NCBI RefSeq assembly: GCF_010998615.1
Contig: NZ_JAAEAH010000033.1
Coordinates: 1 to 64,000 of the forward strand
Direction of reading: 5' to 3'
Length of the DNA stretch: 64,000 nucleotides
DNA from: Myxococcus sp. CA023
Lineage (GTDB): Bacteria; Myxococcota; Myxococcia; Myxococcales; Myxococcaceae
Shown: positions 8,722 through 17,613 of the stretch, piece by piece
Numbering within the stretch: position 1 is the stretch's first letter
Layout of the letters: each line of letters begins with the position of its first letter
Notes under the pieces: model-generated
Seen by the model: the letters and a program-made list of their open reading frames with translations, nothing else
Database searches by the model: none
What the model was told of the DNA's origin: nothing
Position numbers and translations under genes: made by a program

Positions 8722-9546
8722 TCAGCGTTCGCGCGCTGCGACGGCCTCGACGAGGCTCCGGATGCCCTGGGCCAGCGCCAGACTGGTGGGGAGCGGCCGG
8801 CCGAGGAGGCTCGGTACGCCGGTGGCCACCTGGGCGGAGTTGGTGAAGACGCAGGCGCTCACCTGCGCGAGCTGCGCGAACGAGAAAGGCCGCTCCACGA
8901 TGGGCAGCGTCCCCACATGTCCGGCCTCCAGAAGCACTTCGCGGATGATGCCGGGGAGACACGGCGCGGACAGAGGCGGCGTGACGAGTACCCCGCCGCA
9001 CTGGAAGAAGACGTTGGCCGTGGGCAGCTCGCAGACCTCGCCGGCCTCATTGCCGAGCAGGGGCAGGCGCTCCATCACGCTGAACTGCCGGAAGTAGGCG
9101 AGGCCTTTGTGATTCAGCGTGGACTCGCCGCGGCGGTAGGCCCCCGGCTCCTGACTGTCCAGGGCCCGTCCCTCGCGGTGCATCCGCTCCAGGTCTGGGG
9201 CGTGCTCGCGGAAGGTGAGCAGCACCCGGCCATCACTTGCCGACAACTTGCCCACACCTCGGAACGCGGGGCCCATCGCGGCGTCGGCTCGCAGGCAGCG
9301 CTCAATCGCTTCGCGCACCGCGGCTTCAGCGAGGTGCTCCGGCGGTGGCGTGCGGACGGCGCCGGGGAAGGCGGCCAGGCTCGCGCGCAGCCGCGCCAGG
9401 TGCCGGGCGAGGAACCAGGGCTCGCCGGCCTCGATGCGGAAGGTGGTGAAGAAGCCCGCGCCGAAGAAGAAGCCCTGCGCGAAGTCCCGCAGGTGCAGTT
9501 CTTCCCAGCGCCGTACCTCACCGTCCACCGCGACCGTGGAGAACAT
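8722..9546 (-). CDS. pabC: Class IV aminotransferase, probable aminodeoxychorismate lyase
   Basis: A 274-residue fold-type IV PLP enzyme starting at MFSTVAVDGEV. Visible features are the N-terminal FAQGFFFGAGFFTTFRIEAGEPWFLARHLARL, the putative PLP lysine in LNHKGLAYFR (about residue 150), and the cofactor-binding ELPTANVFFQ with TPPLSAPCLPGIIREVLLE. PabC splits 4-amino-4-deoxychorismate to p-aminobenzoate and pyruvate in folate synthesis; D-amino-acid and branched-chain transaminases share the fold. It is the last gene of the operon, 17 bp after the amidotransferase. That context is the main argument for pabC rather than another class IV enzyme. Confidence 0.8.
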   Translation of the reverse strand: MFSTVAVDGEVRRWEELHLRDFAQGFFFGAGFFTTFRIEAGEPWFLARHLARLRASLAAFPGAVRTPPPEHLAEAAVREAIERCLRADAAMGPAFRGVGKLSASDGRVLLTFREHAPDLERMHREGRALDSQEPGAYRRGESTLNHKGLAYFRQFSVMERLPLLGNEAGEVCELPTANVFFQCGGVLVTPPLSAPCLPGIIREVLLEAGHVGTLPIVERPFSFAQLAQVSACVFTNSAQVATGVPSLLGRPLPTSLALAQGIRSLVEAVAARER

Positions 9547-9563
9547 GGCGGCCTCCTGTGCGC

Positions 9564-10133
9564 TCAGTGCGCCGGCTCCAGGAAGTTGGCGAGCAGTCGG
9601 GGCCCCTGGGGCGTGAGGAACGATTCGGGGTGGAACTGGACGCCTTCCAGGCGCGGCAGCTCGCGGTGCTTGAGGCCCATGATGAGCCCATCCTGCCACG
9701 CCGTCACTTCCAGGCACGCCGGCAGGCTCTCCGCGTCCACGACCAGGGAGTGATAACGGGCCGCGGTGAAGGGGGCGGGCAGTCCTCGGAAGACGCCCTG
9801 GCCCGAGTGCTCGATGGCTGCCGTCTTGCCGTGCACGGGCACCGGTGCGCGCACCACCTTCGCGCCGAACACCTGGCCCAGGCACTGATGTCCCAAGCAC
9901 ACCCCGAGCACGGGCACCCGCCCGCCCAGGGCCCGGATGACGTCCATGGACACGCCAGCTTCGTGGGGCGTGCAGGGACCGGGCGATATGAGGATGTGGT
10001 CGGGCCGGAGCGCTTCGACCTGCGCGACAGTGATGGCGTCATTGCGCACCACCTTCAGCTCGGCGCCCTGGGCACCCAGCGCCTGCACGAGGTTGAAGGT
10101 GAAGGAATCGAAGTTGTCGATGACGAGAATCAT
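9564..10133 (-). CDS. pabA: Anthranilate/aminodeoxychorismate synthase glutamine amidotransferase
   Basis: A 189-residue class I glutamine amidotransferase, the normal PabA/TrpG size. It begins [17 protein letters not shown] and carries the oxyanion motif [12 protein letters not shown], the nucleophile elbow GVCLGHQ (Cys about 79), and the His-Glu pair in [15 protein letters not shown] near the C-terminus. It supplies ammonia from glutamine to the chorismate-binding subunit. Its start overlaps the synthase stop by 4 bp (ATGA), implying translational coupling. PabA and TrpG are interchangeable in many bacteria, so it could serve both folate and tryptophan synthesis. Confidence 0.9.
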   Translation of the reverse strand: MILVIDNFDSFTFNLVQALGAQGAELKVVRNDAITVAQVEALRPDHILISPGPCTPHEAGVSMDVIRALGGRVPVLGVCLGHQCLGQVFGAKVVRAPVPVHGKTAAIEHSGQGVFRGLPAPFTAARYHSLVVDAESLPACLEVTAWQDGLIMGLKHRELPRLEGVQFHPESFLTPQGPRLLANFLEPAH

Positions 10134-11584
10134 CCCGGCCTCCCCACCGATGCCAGGGCCAGGAGCTGCGAGCGCGCCTTGTTGAGCGTCTCCTTGTATT
10201 CCTGTCGGGGCTGCGAGTCGTGGACGATGCCGCCTCCCACCTGCGCGTAGGCCTGGCCGTCCTTCACCACCAGCGTGCGGATGACGATGTTCAAATCCAA
10301 ATCACCCGTGAAGGACAGGTACCCCAGCGAGCCCGTATAGAGCCCACGCGCATGTGGCTCCAGCTCGGTGATGATTTGCATCGTGCGTATCTTCGGCACG
10401 CCCGTAATCGTCCCTCCCGGGAAGAGCGCGCCCACCACGTCCAGCGGCTCCACGCCCGGCGCGAGCTGGCCGACGACCTCCGATTCAATGTGGAGGACGT
10501 GGGCGTACTCGACGATGTCCATCAGCTTCGTCACCTCGACCGAGCCATAGGTGCACACCCGGCCCAGGTCGTTGCGCTCCAGGTCCACCAGCATGGCGTG
10601 CTCGGCGCGCTCCTTCTCGTTGGTGCGCAACTCGTGGACGAAGCGCGCTTCCTCTTCGGGCGTGCCCCGCCGGCGCGTTCCGGCGATGGGCCGCGTGGTG
10701 GCTCGGCCGTTCTCCACGCGCACCAGCCGCTCCGGTGAGGCGCTGACGACGTGGAATCCGTCACCTTCGAGATAGCTGGCGAAGTGGACGGGGTTGATGG
10801 CGGACAGCGTCTCATAGAGCGCGAGCGGCTCACCGGGAAAGTCCACCTCCAGCCTCTGTGAGAGATTGACCTGATACGTGTCACCGGCGCGGATGTACTC
10901 GCGTACGCGTTCGACCGCGTCCAGGTAGGCATCGAGGGTGAAGTTGGAGCGATACGCCGAGGTGGGCCCATCCATCGGGGGGGGCACGCGTGGCGCCGTG
11001 GGCGTCGCGGTGCGGACGTGGGCCTCCAACGCGTCCAACCTGCGCTCACAGTCCCCCCAGTCCGAGCCCGTCGCCACCGCGAGCAATTGGCCCTCGTGGT
11101 GGTCCACCGTCAGGAAGGTATCGATGAATGACAGGTCGATCTCGGGCAGGTGCAGGTCGTCCCGTGGGTGCCGGGGCAGGGACTCGAAACAGTGCGCGGC
11201 CTCGTAGCCGAAGAAGCCCACCGCGCCGCCGCAGAAGAGCGGCATTCCGGGATGACGCACGCCACGCCACCGGCGTAGCAGCGAGCGCAGCACCTCCCGC
11301 GGCGTGCCCTTCTGGAGCGCACCATCAATGAAGCACTGTCCCTCTTTCGCGGTGAAGCGCAGGAAGGGCTTCGCGCCGAGGAACGAATAGCGCCCCTCGG
11401 CGCTGACCCGGGTGCTCTCCAGCAGGAACCGGCTTTCCGCTGGGAGGGCTCGCAGGAGGTCTACCGGACGCAGCGCCCCGAGCGGGAGCCGCCGCACCAT
11501 GGGCACCTGGTTGTAGCCCTGGGCCACGAACGTCTCGAAGGACGTCCGGTCCGGGAAGCGCGTGGGGGAGGGCGGGCGGCTCAT
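10130..11584 (-). CDS. pabB: Chorismate-binding synthase component I (PabB/TrpE family)
   Basis: A 484-residue protein starting at [10 protein letters not shown]; frame extends to 11677 but includes upstream repeat DNA. The N-terminal domain has [21 protein letters not shown], in which LLES matches the tryptophan-binding element of TrpE. The C-terminal chorismate-binding domain shows [54 protein letters not shown] and [10 protein letters not shown]. In E. coli PabB the PIKGT lysine is catalytic, whereas TrpE has PIAGT, as here. Genomic context with pabA and pabC argues for p-aminobenzoate synthesis; the motifs argue for anthranilate synthesis. The symbol is given on context and could be trpE. 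Confidence 0.78.
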   Translation of the reverse strand: MSRPPSPTRFPDRTSFETFVAQGYNQVPMVRRLPLGALRPVDLLRALPAESRFLLESTRVSAEGRYSFLGAKPFLRFTAKEGQCFIDGALQKGTPREVLRSLLRRWRGVRHPGMPLFCGGAVGFFGYEAAHCFESLPRHPRDDLHLPEIDLSFIDTFLTVDHHEGQLLAVATGSDWGDCERRLDALEAHVRTATPTAPRVPPPMDGPTSAYRSNFTLDAYLDAVERVREYIRAGDTYQVNLSQRLEVDFPGEPLALYETLSAINPVHFASYLEGDGFHVVSASPERLVRVENGRATTRPIAGTRRRGTPEEEARFVHELRTNEKERAEHAMLVDLERNDLGRVCTYGSVEVTKLMDIVEYAHVLHIESEVVGQLAPGVEPLDVVGALFPGGTITGVPKIRTMQIITELEPHARGLYTGSLGYLSFTGDLDLNIVIRTLVVKDGQAYAQVGGGIVHDSQPRQEYKETLNKARSQLLALASVGRPG

Positions 11585-11603
11585 GTCGAGGCGCTTGATA
11601 CCA

Positions 11604-11676
11604 GGAACGTTCCGTCCAGTCCGAGTCGTCCATGGCCCCTGTACGGGGTGTCGCGGCGGAATGAACGTTCCGTCCA
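11604..11676. promoter_or_regulatory. Repeated palindromic element upstream of the pab operon
   Basis: The 14-mer GAACGTTCCGTCCA occurs twice in the same orientation, at 11605-11618 and 11663-11676, 58 bp apart. Each copy begins with the palindrome GAACGTTC; the first extends to GGAACGTTCC. Both lie in the 132-bp gap in front of the synthase start at 11584. Position and symmetry suggest a regulator binding site controlling the operon. No regulator gene is nearby. Confidence 0.5.
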
Positions 11677-11716
11677 CGCGGCCGCGTCCGGGGGCGCCCT
11701 GTAGGAGTCAGTGAGG

Positions 11717-14700
11717 TCAGCGTGAGCCGCGTTCCCGCGTGTGGCGTGCCTCCTTGAGGATTTCGTCCTCGGAGAGCTGGTCGGTGCGAATCGCGGAGCG
11801 GTCCGCCTTCAGTTGCTGGACCTTCCCCTCGCGCAGGACATGGAACTGGCCCGGCTTCTGGCCGGGGAGGCGGGTTTCGGCGTCGATGCGGGCCTCGGTG
11901 AACATGGGCTTGAGCTTCTTCAGGGCGTTGTCTTCCTTCACCCCGCCGACGAACCAGGTGCGCACGTTCTCCCGGCACTTGTAGTCCAGGTCTCCCGGGC
12001 TCTGCGTGCCCAGCATGACGCCCACGCCCGCCGAGCGCGCGCGCTTGAGCAGGTTCTCCATCGGTTGCTTCGTCGCGGGCTTGCTCGTCGCGGGCAGATA
12101 GATGTCGGCTTCGTCGAAGAGCATGACGGCCTGGAGCTTGGAGGCGGGGTGCTGGCTGGTCCAGCGGTTCGCCTCCAGCAGCAGTTGAGACACCCAGAAG
12201 CGGACGCGGCTGAGGTCTCCCAGGAACTTGGTGCTGATGATGCTCAGTCGCGTCTTGCCCGGTGTGCTCGCGGCGCCGAGCCCAAGCAGTTCGCTGATGT
12301 CCAGACGTTCTCCACCCGTTGCCAGCAGGGGGCGGAGGTCTAGCCGGAGCACTTCGAGGTCCTGGGCGAGCTTGGCGAAAGTCTTGGTCGGCAGGCCCCC
12401 CGTTTCCTGCCGGAGCGACTCGTCCTGCTCCGCGACGAACTTCTGGACCATCTCCAGGGTCAGTTCAGTGCCCGGAGGTCGCTGGACCAACAGGCGCAAG
12501 GCCTGCGTGAGCAGCGCCCGGGCTGCCTTGTCATTGGGGCTGGTCTTGTATTCGAGCATGCCCGCGATGGCGTCCGCGGCCTGCTGCACGCCCTGCTCAC
12601 GCTCTTCCGGCGACAGGCTTTCAAGGCCGCGTGGAATCACAGGGATGGCCAGCGGCCGTCCGTCGGAGCGGCCCGGCGTGTAGAGCGCGACCTCGACGCG
12701 CTCGCGAAGCAGGCGGCGCCTTTCGATGAGCGCGGGGTCGTCCAGATGTTCCTCCCAGGAGAGGTCCCGTGCGTACGCGGCGAGGTCCCCCTTCCGGTCG
12801 ACGAGGATGGCGGGAACGCCTCGGAGGAGCAGTTGCTCCAGGACGTTGAGCGCCAGCGTCGTCTTGCCGCTCCCCGTGGTGCCCAGGAAGGCGCTGTGGC
12901 GGGTCAGCTCGGAGGGGTCCACGGTCACCACCTGGCTGAACACACCTTCCGAGGAGCCAATCCGCAGCGGTCCTGTGGGTGTTTCCGAGAGAGGCGGGGC
13001 GGAGGGGCTCTCGTTGCCCCTGAAGCCGATGGGGGGCTTCATTCCCTGGGGCGGTGTCATGGTGCGGCCCGTCAGCATCGGTGATTCGATGGTGATGTCC
13101 TGCAACGGGTCATCCGAAAGGGATTCGGCCCGGCCTTTCTTGACCCCCTGGGAGACGATGGGCTCGCGGGCGGAGCGCACGCCTCTCGCCTCCAGTGCGC
13201 TCGTTTCGGTACGGGCCGGAGGGGTGGACTTCGCTCCCGAGAGGACTTCGGCCGGGACAGGCGTTCCATACGGCAACGTCGGTGGGCTGTTGAACAGCTC
13301 TGTCTGTGCCTTGGTTGCGGTGCTCCGGGCTCCGACATTGCCCATCGGGACACCCGTGCCACCTCTGGGTGTGGCGTCCGGCTTCTCCAGCCCCAGGATG
13401 TCGCTCACGGACTTGAGCCGGGTGATGGGGCGAGCCGTCCGGCTCCATTCCAGGAGGGCGGCTTCACCCGCATGCCTCTCACGGAAGGTGCGCAGGGCCA
13501 TGAGGTCCCGAAGCTCCGTGTCTCTGACGACGACCCGGCGGCCGCCCTTGCGGAGCAGCGCGCCCAATTGCTCGGCGACGACACCGCCGGGGCGGGCTGG
13601 AGGGAAGTCGGTGGTCCGCACAACCACAGGTGTCTTTCCCGCGGCCTTCTTGAGCGCTTCGGTCATCTGCCTGCCGAGGCCGCCGCCACGCGAGTCCCTC
13701 TCACATAGCGCGACGAGGAGCTTGCTTCCCTCCGGGTGGACCTGGACGTCCAGCATCTCCTTGTCCTTGGGCTTGACGTCGAAGCGCTTCGCGTCTCCGA
13801 ACTCCTTGCCGCCGGCTTCAATGGCCCAGGCCAGCAGTTCCGCGACATCCGCGGGCTCTTCGGGCGGGTCAATTCGCAGGGTGGCGCGGAAGTCCGTCCA
13901 CAGCTGGTCCATATCCAGCTTGGAGACTTGCTGCTGCTGGGCCAAAGGTGTCTTCGCCATGCCCGGGCCCTGGGGACGCTGCAACGGGAAGCTGGCGGGC
14001 AGCTTGCCGTCCTGGATGGCGCGGTCGCGGTAGCGGCGGCACTCATCCAGGACGTGACGGGCGCGGTGTCCGCCCAGCGCGTCGAAGCCGTTCGCCGGAA
14101 TGGGCCAGGTCGGGTCCGACGGGGAGACCGTGAAGCCTCGCTGTTCGAACAGGTCTTGCAGTCGCCGCGCCGCGAGGTCCCTGGCAGTGTCGGCCGTCAC
14201 CGTCTGCTCCAGCGTCACGGGCTCGGGGTCGTTCTCGATGCGATCCACCGTTCCCTGGTTGAGCAGGGGCTTCATCTTCGCCCAGTAGTCGGCGAGGCAG
14301 CAGAAGACCACGACAGCGCGAGGCACCTTGCTCGCGATGGCAGCGAGGCTGTTCATCGCGCGCCGGAAGGAGCTCTCCATCTGCGGGCGCTGCTCGAAGT
14401 CGCTGACGTCCTCGACCTGGTCGACGCAGAGCACGAGCGCCTGGCCCAGGCCGCCCATTAGTCGCCCCAGGTGTTCCACCATCCGCGCCGGCGCATCGTC
14501 GGCGGTCCGGGGGATGAGGTTGCCAATGACGCGCTGGTCCGCCTCGGACAGTGCCTCGCAGCGCAGCCAGTGGAAGATGCGGCGGTTGAGCCGAGGGTCT
14601 CTTCGATGCAGGTAGATGAGGGCGCGCAGCAGGTCGACTTCCACTTCCCGGAAGCGAGGGTCCAGCAGCAGCTCGTCCGCCACGGCCCGGATGGTGCCGT

Positions 14701-15190
14701 GCAGCTCCTCATCCTCCAGAATCTTCTCGTCCTGCAGGTGCAGTACGAATGCGCTGTTGCACTGGGCTATGAGCGCGTCCGACAGGTGCATCAGCCCGCT
14801 GTCGTCATCGCCTCCCGCCCGAACGAACGGCTTGTCCAGGGAATCGATGAGGTTGGACAGGATGTAGCGGTCGTACTGTGTCGCATCGACGGTCATCGGC
14901 ATGTAGCCGACGAAGCCCTTCCGCTGACCATGCGCGAGGTTGCGGAAGGCGCGCACCAGGTGCGTCTTGCCGCTGCCGGATTCGCCGAGCAGGAGCAGCA
15001 GCTTGCCGGCGCTCGGGGGCGTGTCCGAGGAAGCCTTGTCGAGCAGCCGCTTGAAGGAACGGCGAGCCGGCGCGTTGAGGGCCTCCACATCGAACGGATC
15101 CGCCTGCCAGATGTGCTGGCCCTGTTCGACGCTGGTGAAGACCTCGCGAGAGTCATCAAGGAAGATATCGAGACGGGGGTCGTTGGCCAC
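11717..15190 (-). CDS. Dual ATPase: N-terminal AAA-like and C-terminal HerA/FtsK-like domain
   Basis: An 1157-residue protein with a GTG start at 15190, preceded by AGGAG at a spacing of 7. The first P-loop is GESGSGKT (69-76), with a Walker B-like LVLCVDQVEDVSD near 265; together they look like a AAA/STAND-type module. A middle region (about 420-620) is unrecognised. The second P-loop is FLGTTGSGKTTLALN (about 765-780), followed by VPAILVDRKGDLAAYA, typical of HerA/DUF87 ATPases. Walker B is VMLFDEADIYLP (about 1020), then RSAGVGVMLGTQSPGDLDYKCRENVRTWFVGG, the HerA sensor/arginine-finger region. HerA proteins are hexameric DNA translocases that partner nucleases. It is the third gene of an operon behind a PD-(D/E)XK protein. 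Role in phage defence is inferred. Confidence 0.72.
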   Translation of the reverse strand: MANDPRLDIFLDDSREVFTSVEQGQHIWQADPFDVEALNAPARRSFKRLLDKASSDTPPSAGKLLLLLGESGSGKTHLVRAFRNLAHGQRKGFVGYMPMTVDATQYDRYILSNLIDSLDKPFVRAGGDDDSGLMHLSDALIAQCNSAFVLHLQDEKILEDEELHGTIRAVADELLLDPRFREVEVDLLRALIYLHRRDPRLNRRIFHWLRCEALSEADQRVIGNLIPRTADDAPARMVEHLGRLMGGLGQALVLCVDQVEDVSDFEQRPQMESSFRRAMNSLAAIASKVPRAVVVFCCLADYWAKMKPLLNQGTVDRIENDPEPVTLEQTVTADTARDLAARRLQDLFEQRGFTVSPSDPTWPIPANGFDALGGHRARHVLDECRRYRDRAIQDGKLPASFPLQRPQGPGMAKTPLAQQQQVSKLDMDQLWTDFRATLRIDPPEEPADVAELLAWAIEAGGKEFGDAKRFDVKPKDKEMLDVQVHPEGSKLLVALCERDSRGGGLGRQMTEALKKAAGKTPVVVRTTDFPPARPGGVVAEQLGALLRKGGRRVVVRDTELRDLMALRTFRERHAGEAALLEWSRTARPITRLKSVSDILGLEKPDATPRGGTGVPMGNVGARSTATKAQTELFNSPPTLPYGTPVPAEVLSGAKSTPPARTETSALEARGVRSAREPIVSQGVKKGRAESLSDDPLQDITIESPMLTGRTMTPPQGMKPPIGFRGNESPSAPPLSETPTGPLRIGSSEGVFSQVVTVDPSELTRHSAFLGTTGSGKTTLALNVLEQLLLRGVPAILVDRKGDLAAYARDLSWEEHLDDPALIERRRLLRERVEVALYTPGRSDGRPLAIPVIPRGLESLSPEEREQGVQQAADAIAGMLEYKTSPNDKAARALLTQALRLLVQRPPGTELTLEMVQKFVAEQDESLRQETGGLPTKTFAKLAQDLEVLRLDLRPLLATGGERLDISELLGLGAASTPGKTRLSIISTKFLGDLSRVRFWVSQLLLEANRWTSQHPASKLQAVMLFDEADIYLPATSKPATKQPMENLLKRARSAGVGVMLGTQSPGDLDYKCRENVRTWFVGGVKEDNALKKLKPMFTEARIDAETRLPGQKPGQFHVLREGKVQQLKADRSAIRTDQLSEDEILKEARHTRERGSR

Positions 15191-15210
15191 GGGGCGCTCC
15201 TGGGGTCGGG

Positions 15211-16212
15211 CTAGACGACGACGAAGTGGAAGCTGGCGCCGAAGGACCGGACCTCGGACTCGGCGACATCTTTCGGATCCATGGCGGACACGAGGTCCGC
15301 GCGCGTCAGGGACAACAGGCGGGTTCGGTTGGCCTCCAGGAGCGCCGCGTCGAATGCCTCACGGGTGCTCCACTCCGGCTGGAGGGCCTTCCACACGTGG
15401 GAGATGAAGACCTTGTTCTCGCCGAAGCGGCCCGTGGGAAGGGCGCGGGCGACCGACAGCACGCGCTCGGCGAAGGCAGCCGGAGAGGGAGGGGCCCCCG
15501 TGCTCGTTGATTCACGGTCCGCCGGCTTGTCCTCGGAGGCGCCGGCGTCCTGCGCAACAGCCCACCGTCGCATCAGTGACAGGCGCACGGCCTCCGCATC
15601 CACGCGGGGGGCGCCCGCCGCACGTGCCGCGAGCTGCTCCACACCCTTGCGCGGGTCCGTCGTTTTCGCGTCCAGCATCTGCCCGAGCAGGTGGGCCTGC
15701 ACCGCGCTCAGGGTGAAGGGCCGGTCCGTCTCGACGCCGAGCTGCCGCCACAACAACCGGTCCCGCGTCTGCGCCAGGGTGAGGCCTTCCTCGGTGTCCA
15801 GTCCGTGCTGGCGCTGAAGCGCGGCGGCGCGCACGCCGTCGGCACCCTTCATTCGTGTCACCACCGCCTTGGATGGCGGCAGGTCCAAGCTGCGCGCCAC
15901 CAGGTGCGTGGCCTTCAGCTTCTTCCATGTCAGCCCGCGCGGCGGCTGGTCCAACTGGAGGAAGCGCAGCACCTCTGTCCGGCCCTTGGGCGTCAGCTCC
16001 AAGCCGCTGCGCCCGCGCACCGCCACTGTTCCTCCGCCCAGCAGCGCCTCCATGAGCGCCTCGAAACGGAGCTTCCATTCCGCACGGCTGAGCTGATGCT
16101 CCACGAAGGGCCGGAGCGCATCCTCCAATTCCTTGCGCGTACCGCGCCGCTCGCTGCGCGTCATGAGCCAGGACAAGGCAATGCCTGACAGCCGGTGGTC
16201 AGCGCTTCCCAT
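15211..16212 (-). CDS. Unknown helical protein, second gene of the HerA-like operon
   Basis: A 333-residue protein starting at MGSADHRLSGIALSWLM; its start overlaps the end of the nuclease gene by 14 bp, implying coupling. I do not recognise the family. The first 80 residues (ELEDALRPFVEHQLSRAEWKLRFEALMEALLGGG...LTPKGRTEVLRFL) look like a winged-helix module. The centre is helical, with a Pro/Ser/Thr-rich linker at about 225-250. The C-terminal 80 residues are again compact (FAERVLSVARALPTGRFGENKVFISHVWKAL) and end in the hydrophobic SFGASFHFVVV. It lies 20 bp before the ATPase gene. A plausible role is a DNA-binding adaptor between nuclease and translocase, but nothing in the sequence proves it. 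Confidence 0.6.
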   Translation of the reverse strand: MGSADHRLSGIALSWLMTRSERRGTRKELEDALRPFVEHQLSRAEWKLRFEALMEALLGGGTVAVRGRSGLELTPKGRTEVLRFLQLDQPPRGLTWKKLKATHLVARSLDLPPSKAVVTRMKGADGVRAAALQRQHGLDTEEGLTLAQTRDRLLWRQLGVETDRPFTLSAVQAHLLGQMLDAKTTDPRKGVEQLAARAAGAPRVDAEAVRLSLMRRWAVAQDAGASEDKPADRESTSTGAPPSPAAFAERVLSVARALPTGRFGENKVFISHVWKALQPEWSTREAFDAALLEANRTRLLSLTRADLVSAMDPKDVAESEVRSFGASFHFVVV

Positions 16213-17422
16213 TCGATGCTTCCTTCCCGGTGAACTCACCCCTGCGGGTGGCAATCAACGTGTCGAGGGTTTCAAGAATCTCTTCCAGTCGCGTCACCAC
16301 GTCGTCCGCGAGGAAGCGGACCACCCAGTAGCCCGAGCACTGGAGCGCAACGTCCTTGCGCCGGTCTCGGCGGAAGCCGTCGGGGCTGCGGAAGTGGAAG
16401 TAGCCGTCGATTTCCACGGCCAGGTTCAGCTCCGTGCAGAGCAGGTCCACTTCCAGCCTCCGGCCGCCTCCGACCGGGTCCACGTGGCCATTGAGGACGA
16501 AGAGGCCTCGAGTGGAGGCATGGTCCTGGAGCCGGGCGTGCAGGAACTTCTCCGCCTCGCTCCGGGCGCGGCCATTGGCGTCCCGGTAGGCCGAGGCGAT
16601 GGTGCGCACCGCCGAGTCGTAGAGCGCGACGACCTGTTCGGACGAGCCTTCCTGCCGGAGCCGGATGCGCGTGGACGCCACCGCGGCTTCGGGGAGCTCG
16701 GGGGTGTCTTCGTCGAGCTCCGGCTCGGCCAGGTCCAGCCGGCCTTCCCGCAGCATGGCGAGGACGTGGGACTCCTCCCTTTGGAGGTGCTCTGCGAGTA
16801 CCTCGGCGGCGAGCACGCAGCCCGTCGTGAGCGCGGGGGCCGCGGTGCACAGGGCCGCGGCGGTGCGGAGCGCCCGGAAGTCAGAGGGGCCGGCCCGCAC
16901 GCGCAGGGCCGGCGTGCTTCCGGCGGGGACCAATGCCATCAGCGTTTGGAGGGCCGGCAGCGGCGCGCGCGCAATGGCCTGACTCACCGCGTCTGGAAGC
17001 ACACCGGACGGCGGCGGGGCCGGGCTCTCCAGCAGGGCCCGGCACAGCTCCCAGGTGGCGGACTGGCCCTGTGGGGGCGTCAGGCCTTCCATCAATACGC
17101 GCCGCTGGTGCGCCGTCTTGCCTCGGAACTGGAGCGTCCGTGCCTGGCTCTGAGGCTGGGAGCGAACGACGAACGCCTCCGCGTCACCCATCAGGTCCCG
17201 TTCCTTGGCGAGCGCCGCCGCCCACGCGGAGACAACGGCGCGCACGTCATCCCCGTCCACGATAACGACACTCAATCCCCGGCGCTGAATCCACTCCGTC
17301 CAGAGAGTCAGCGCCCGCTCCGGCGGCCCGACGAGCGTGCTCAGCGTTGCAATGCCTTGCGCGCGTCTCCGGGCATGCCGGTCCAGTGAGCCGAGAAGCG
17401 CTGCATCCAATGGTGGGTGCAA
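16199..17422 (-). CDS. Putative PD-(D/E)XK nuclease, DUF559/Vsr-like C-terminal domain
   Basis: A 407-residue protein; the start shown is a TTG with GGGGGA upstream, so the exact N-terminus is uncertain. The first 280 residues are unrecognised; LVGPPERALTLW near the N-terminus sits where a P-loop might be but lacks GK[ST]. The C-terminal 110 residues carry RRLEVDLLCTELNLAVEIDG (about 320-340), then FRRDRRKDVALQCSGYWVVRFLADDV. The Asp, the Glu-x-Asp pair, and the later basic helix and Arg strand match the DUF559/Vsr-like restriction-endonuclease fold. It is the first gene of a three-gene operon ending with the HerA-like ATPase. It could cut phage or plasmid DNA; substrate unknown. Confidence 0.65.
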   Translation of the reverse strand: MHPPLDAALLGSLDRHARRRAQGIATLSTLVGPPERALTLWTEWIQRRGLSVVIVDGDDVRAVVSAWAAALAKERDLMGDAEAFVVRSQPQSQARTLQFRGKTAHQRRVLMEGLTPPQGQSATWELCRALLESPAPPPSGVLPDAVSQAIARAPLPALQTLMALVPAGSTPALRVRAGPSDFRALRTAAALCTAAPALTTGCVLAAEVLAEHLQREESHVLAMLREGRLDLAEPELDEDTPELPEAAVASTRIRLRQEGSSEQVVALYDSAVRTIASAYRDANGRARSEAEKFLHARLQDHASTRGLFVLNGHVDPVGGGRRLEVDLLCTELNLAVEIDGYFHFRSPDGFRRDRRKDVALQCSGYWVVRFLADDVVTRLEEILETLDTLIATRRGEFTGKEASNGKR

Positions 17423-17613
17423 GCCATTTCCCCCGAGGTCGCGTGATGGTCTGCCTTCGCGGAGGGTTGGAAGCCTGCTCCTCTCATGGACTCCGATGCA
17501 ACCCCCAGGGGAGGTGTGGACAGATGAGAGTGATTGTGCTTGGGCGAGTCAGGTATTGCCTCCCGAGGTCTTCCGGACCCCGTGCGTGCAATGTCTGTCG
17601 TCTGTGCAACGGC
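17423..17613. other. Intergenic region upstream of the HerA-like operon
   Basis: A stretch of 191 bp between the nuclease start and the end of the FAD monooxygenase gene, both on the minus strand. It should hold the operon's promoter and the monooxygenase's terminator, but I see no convincing -35/-10 pair or strong hairpin and no gene. Confidence 0.4.

Noticed and set aside
17423..17613. Search for a promoter or small RNA in the gap upstream of the HerA-like operon
   Set aside because: No convincing -35/-10 pair, hairpin or T-run; reported only as a gap.
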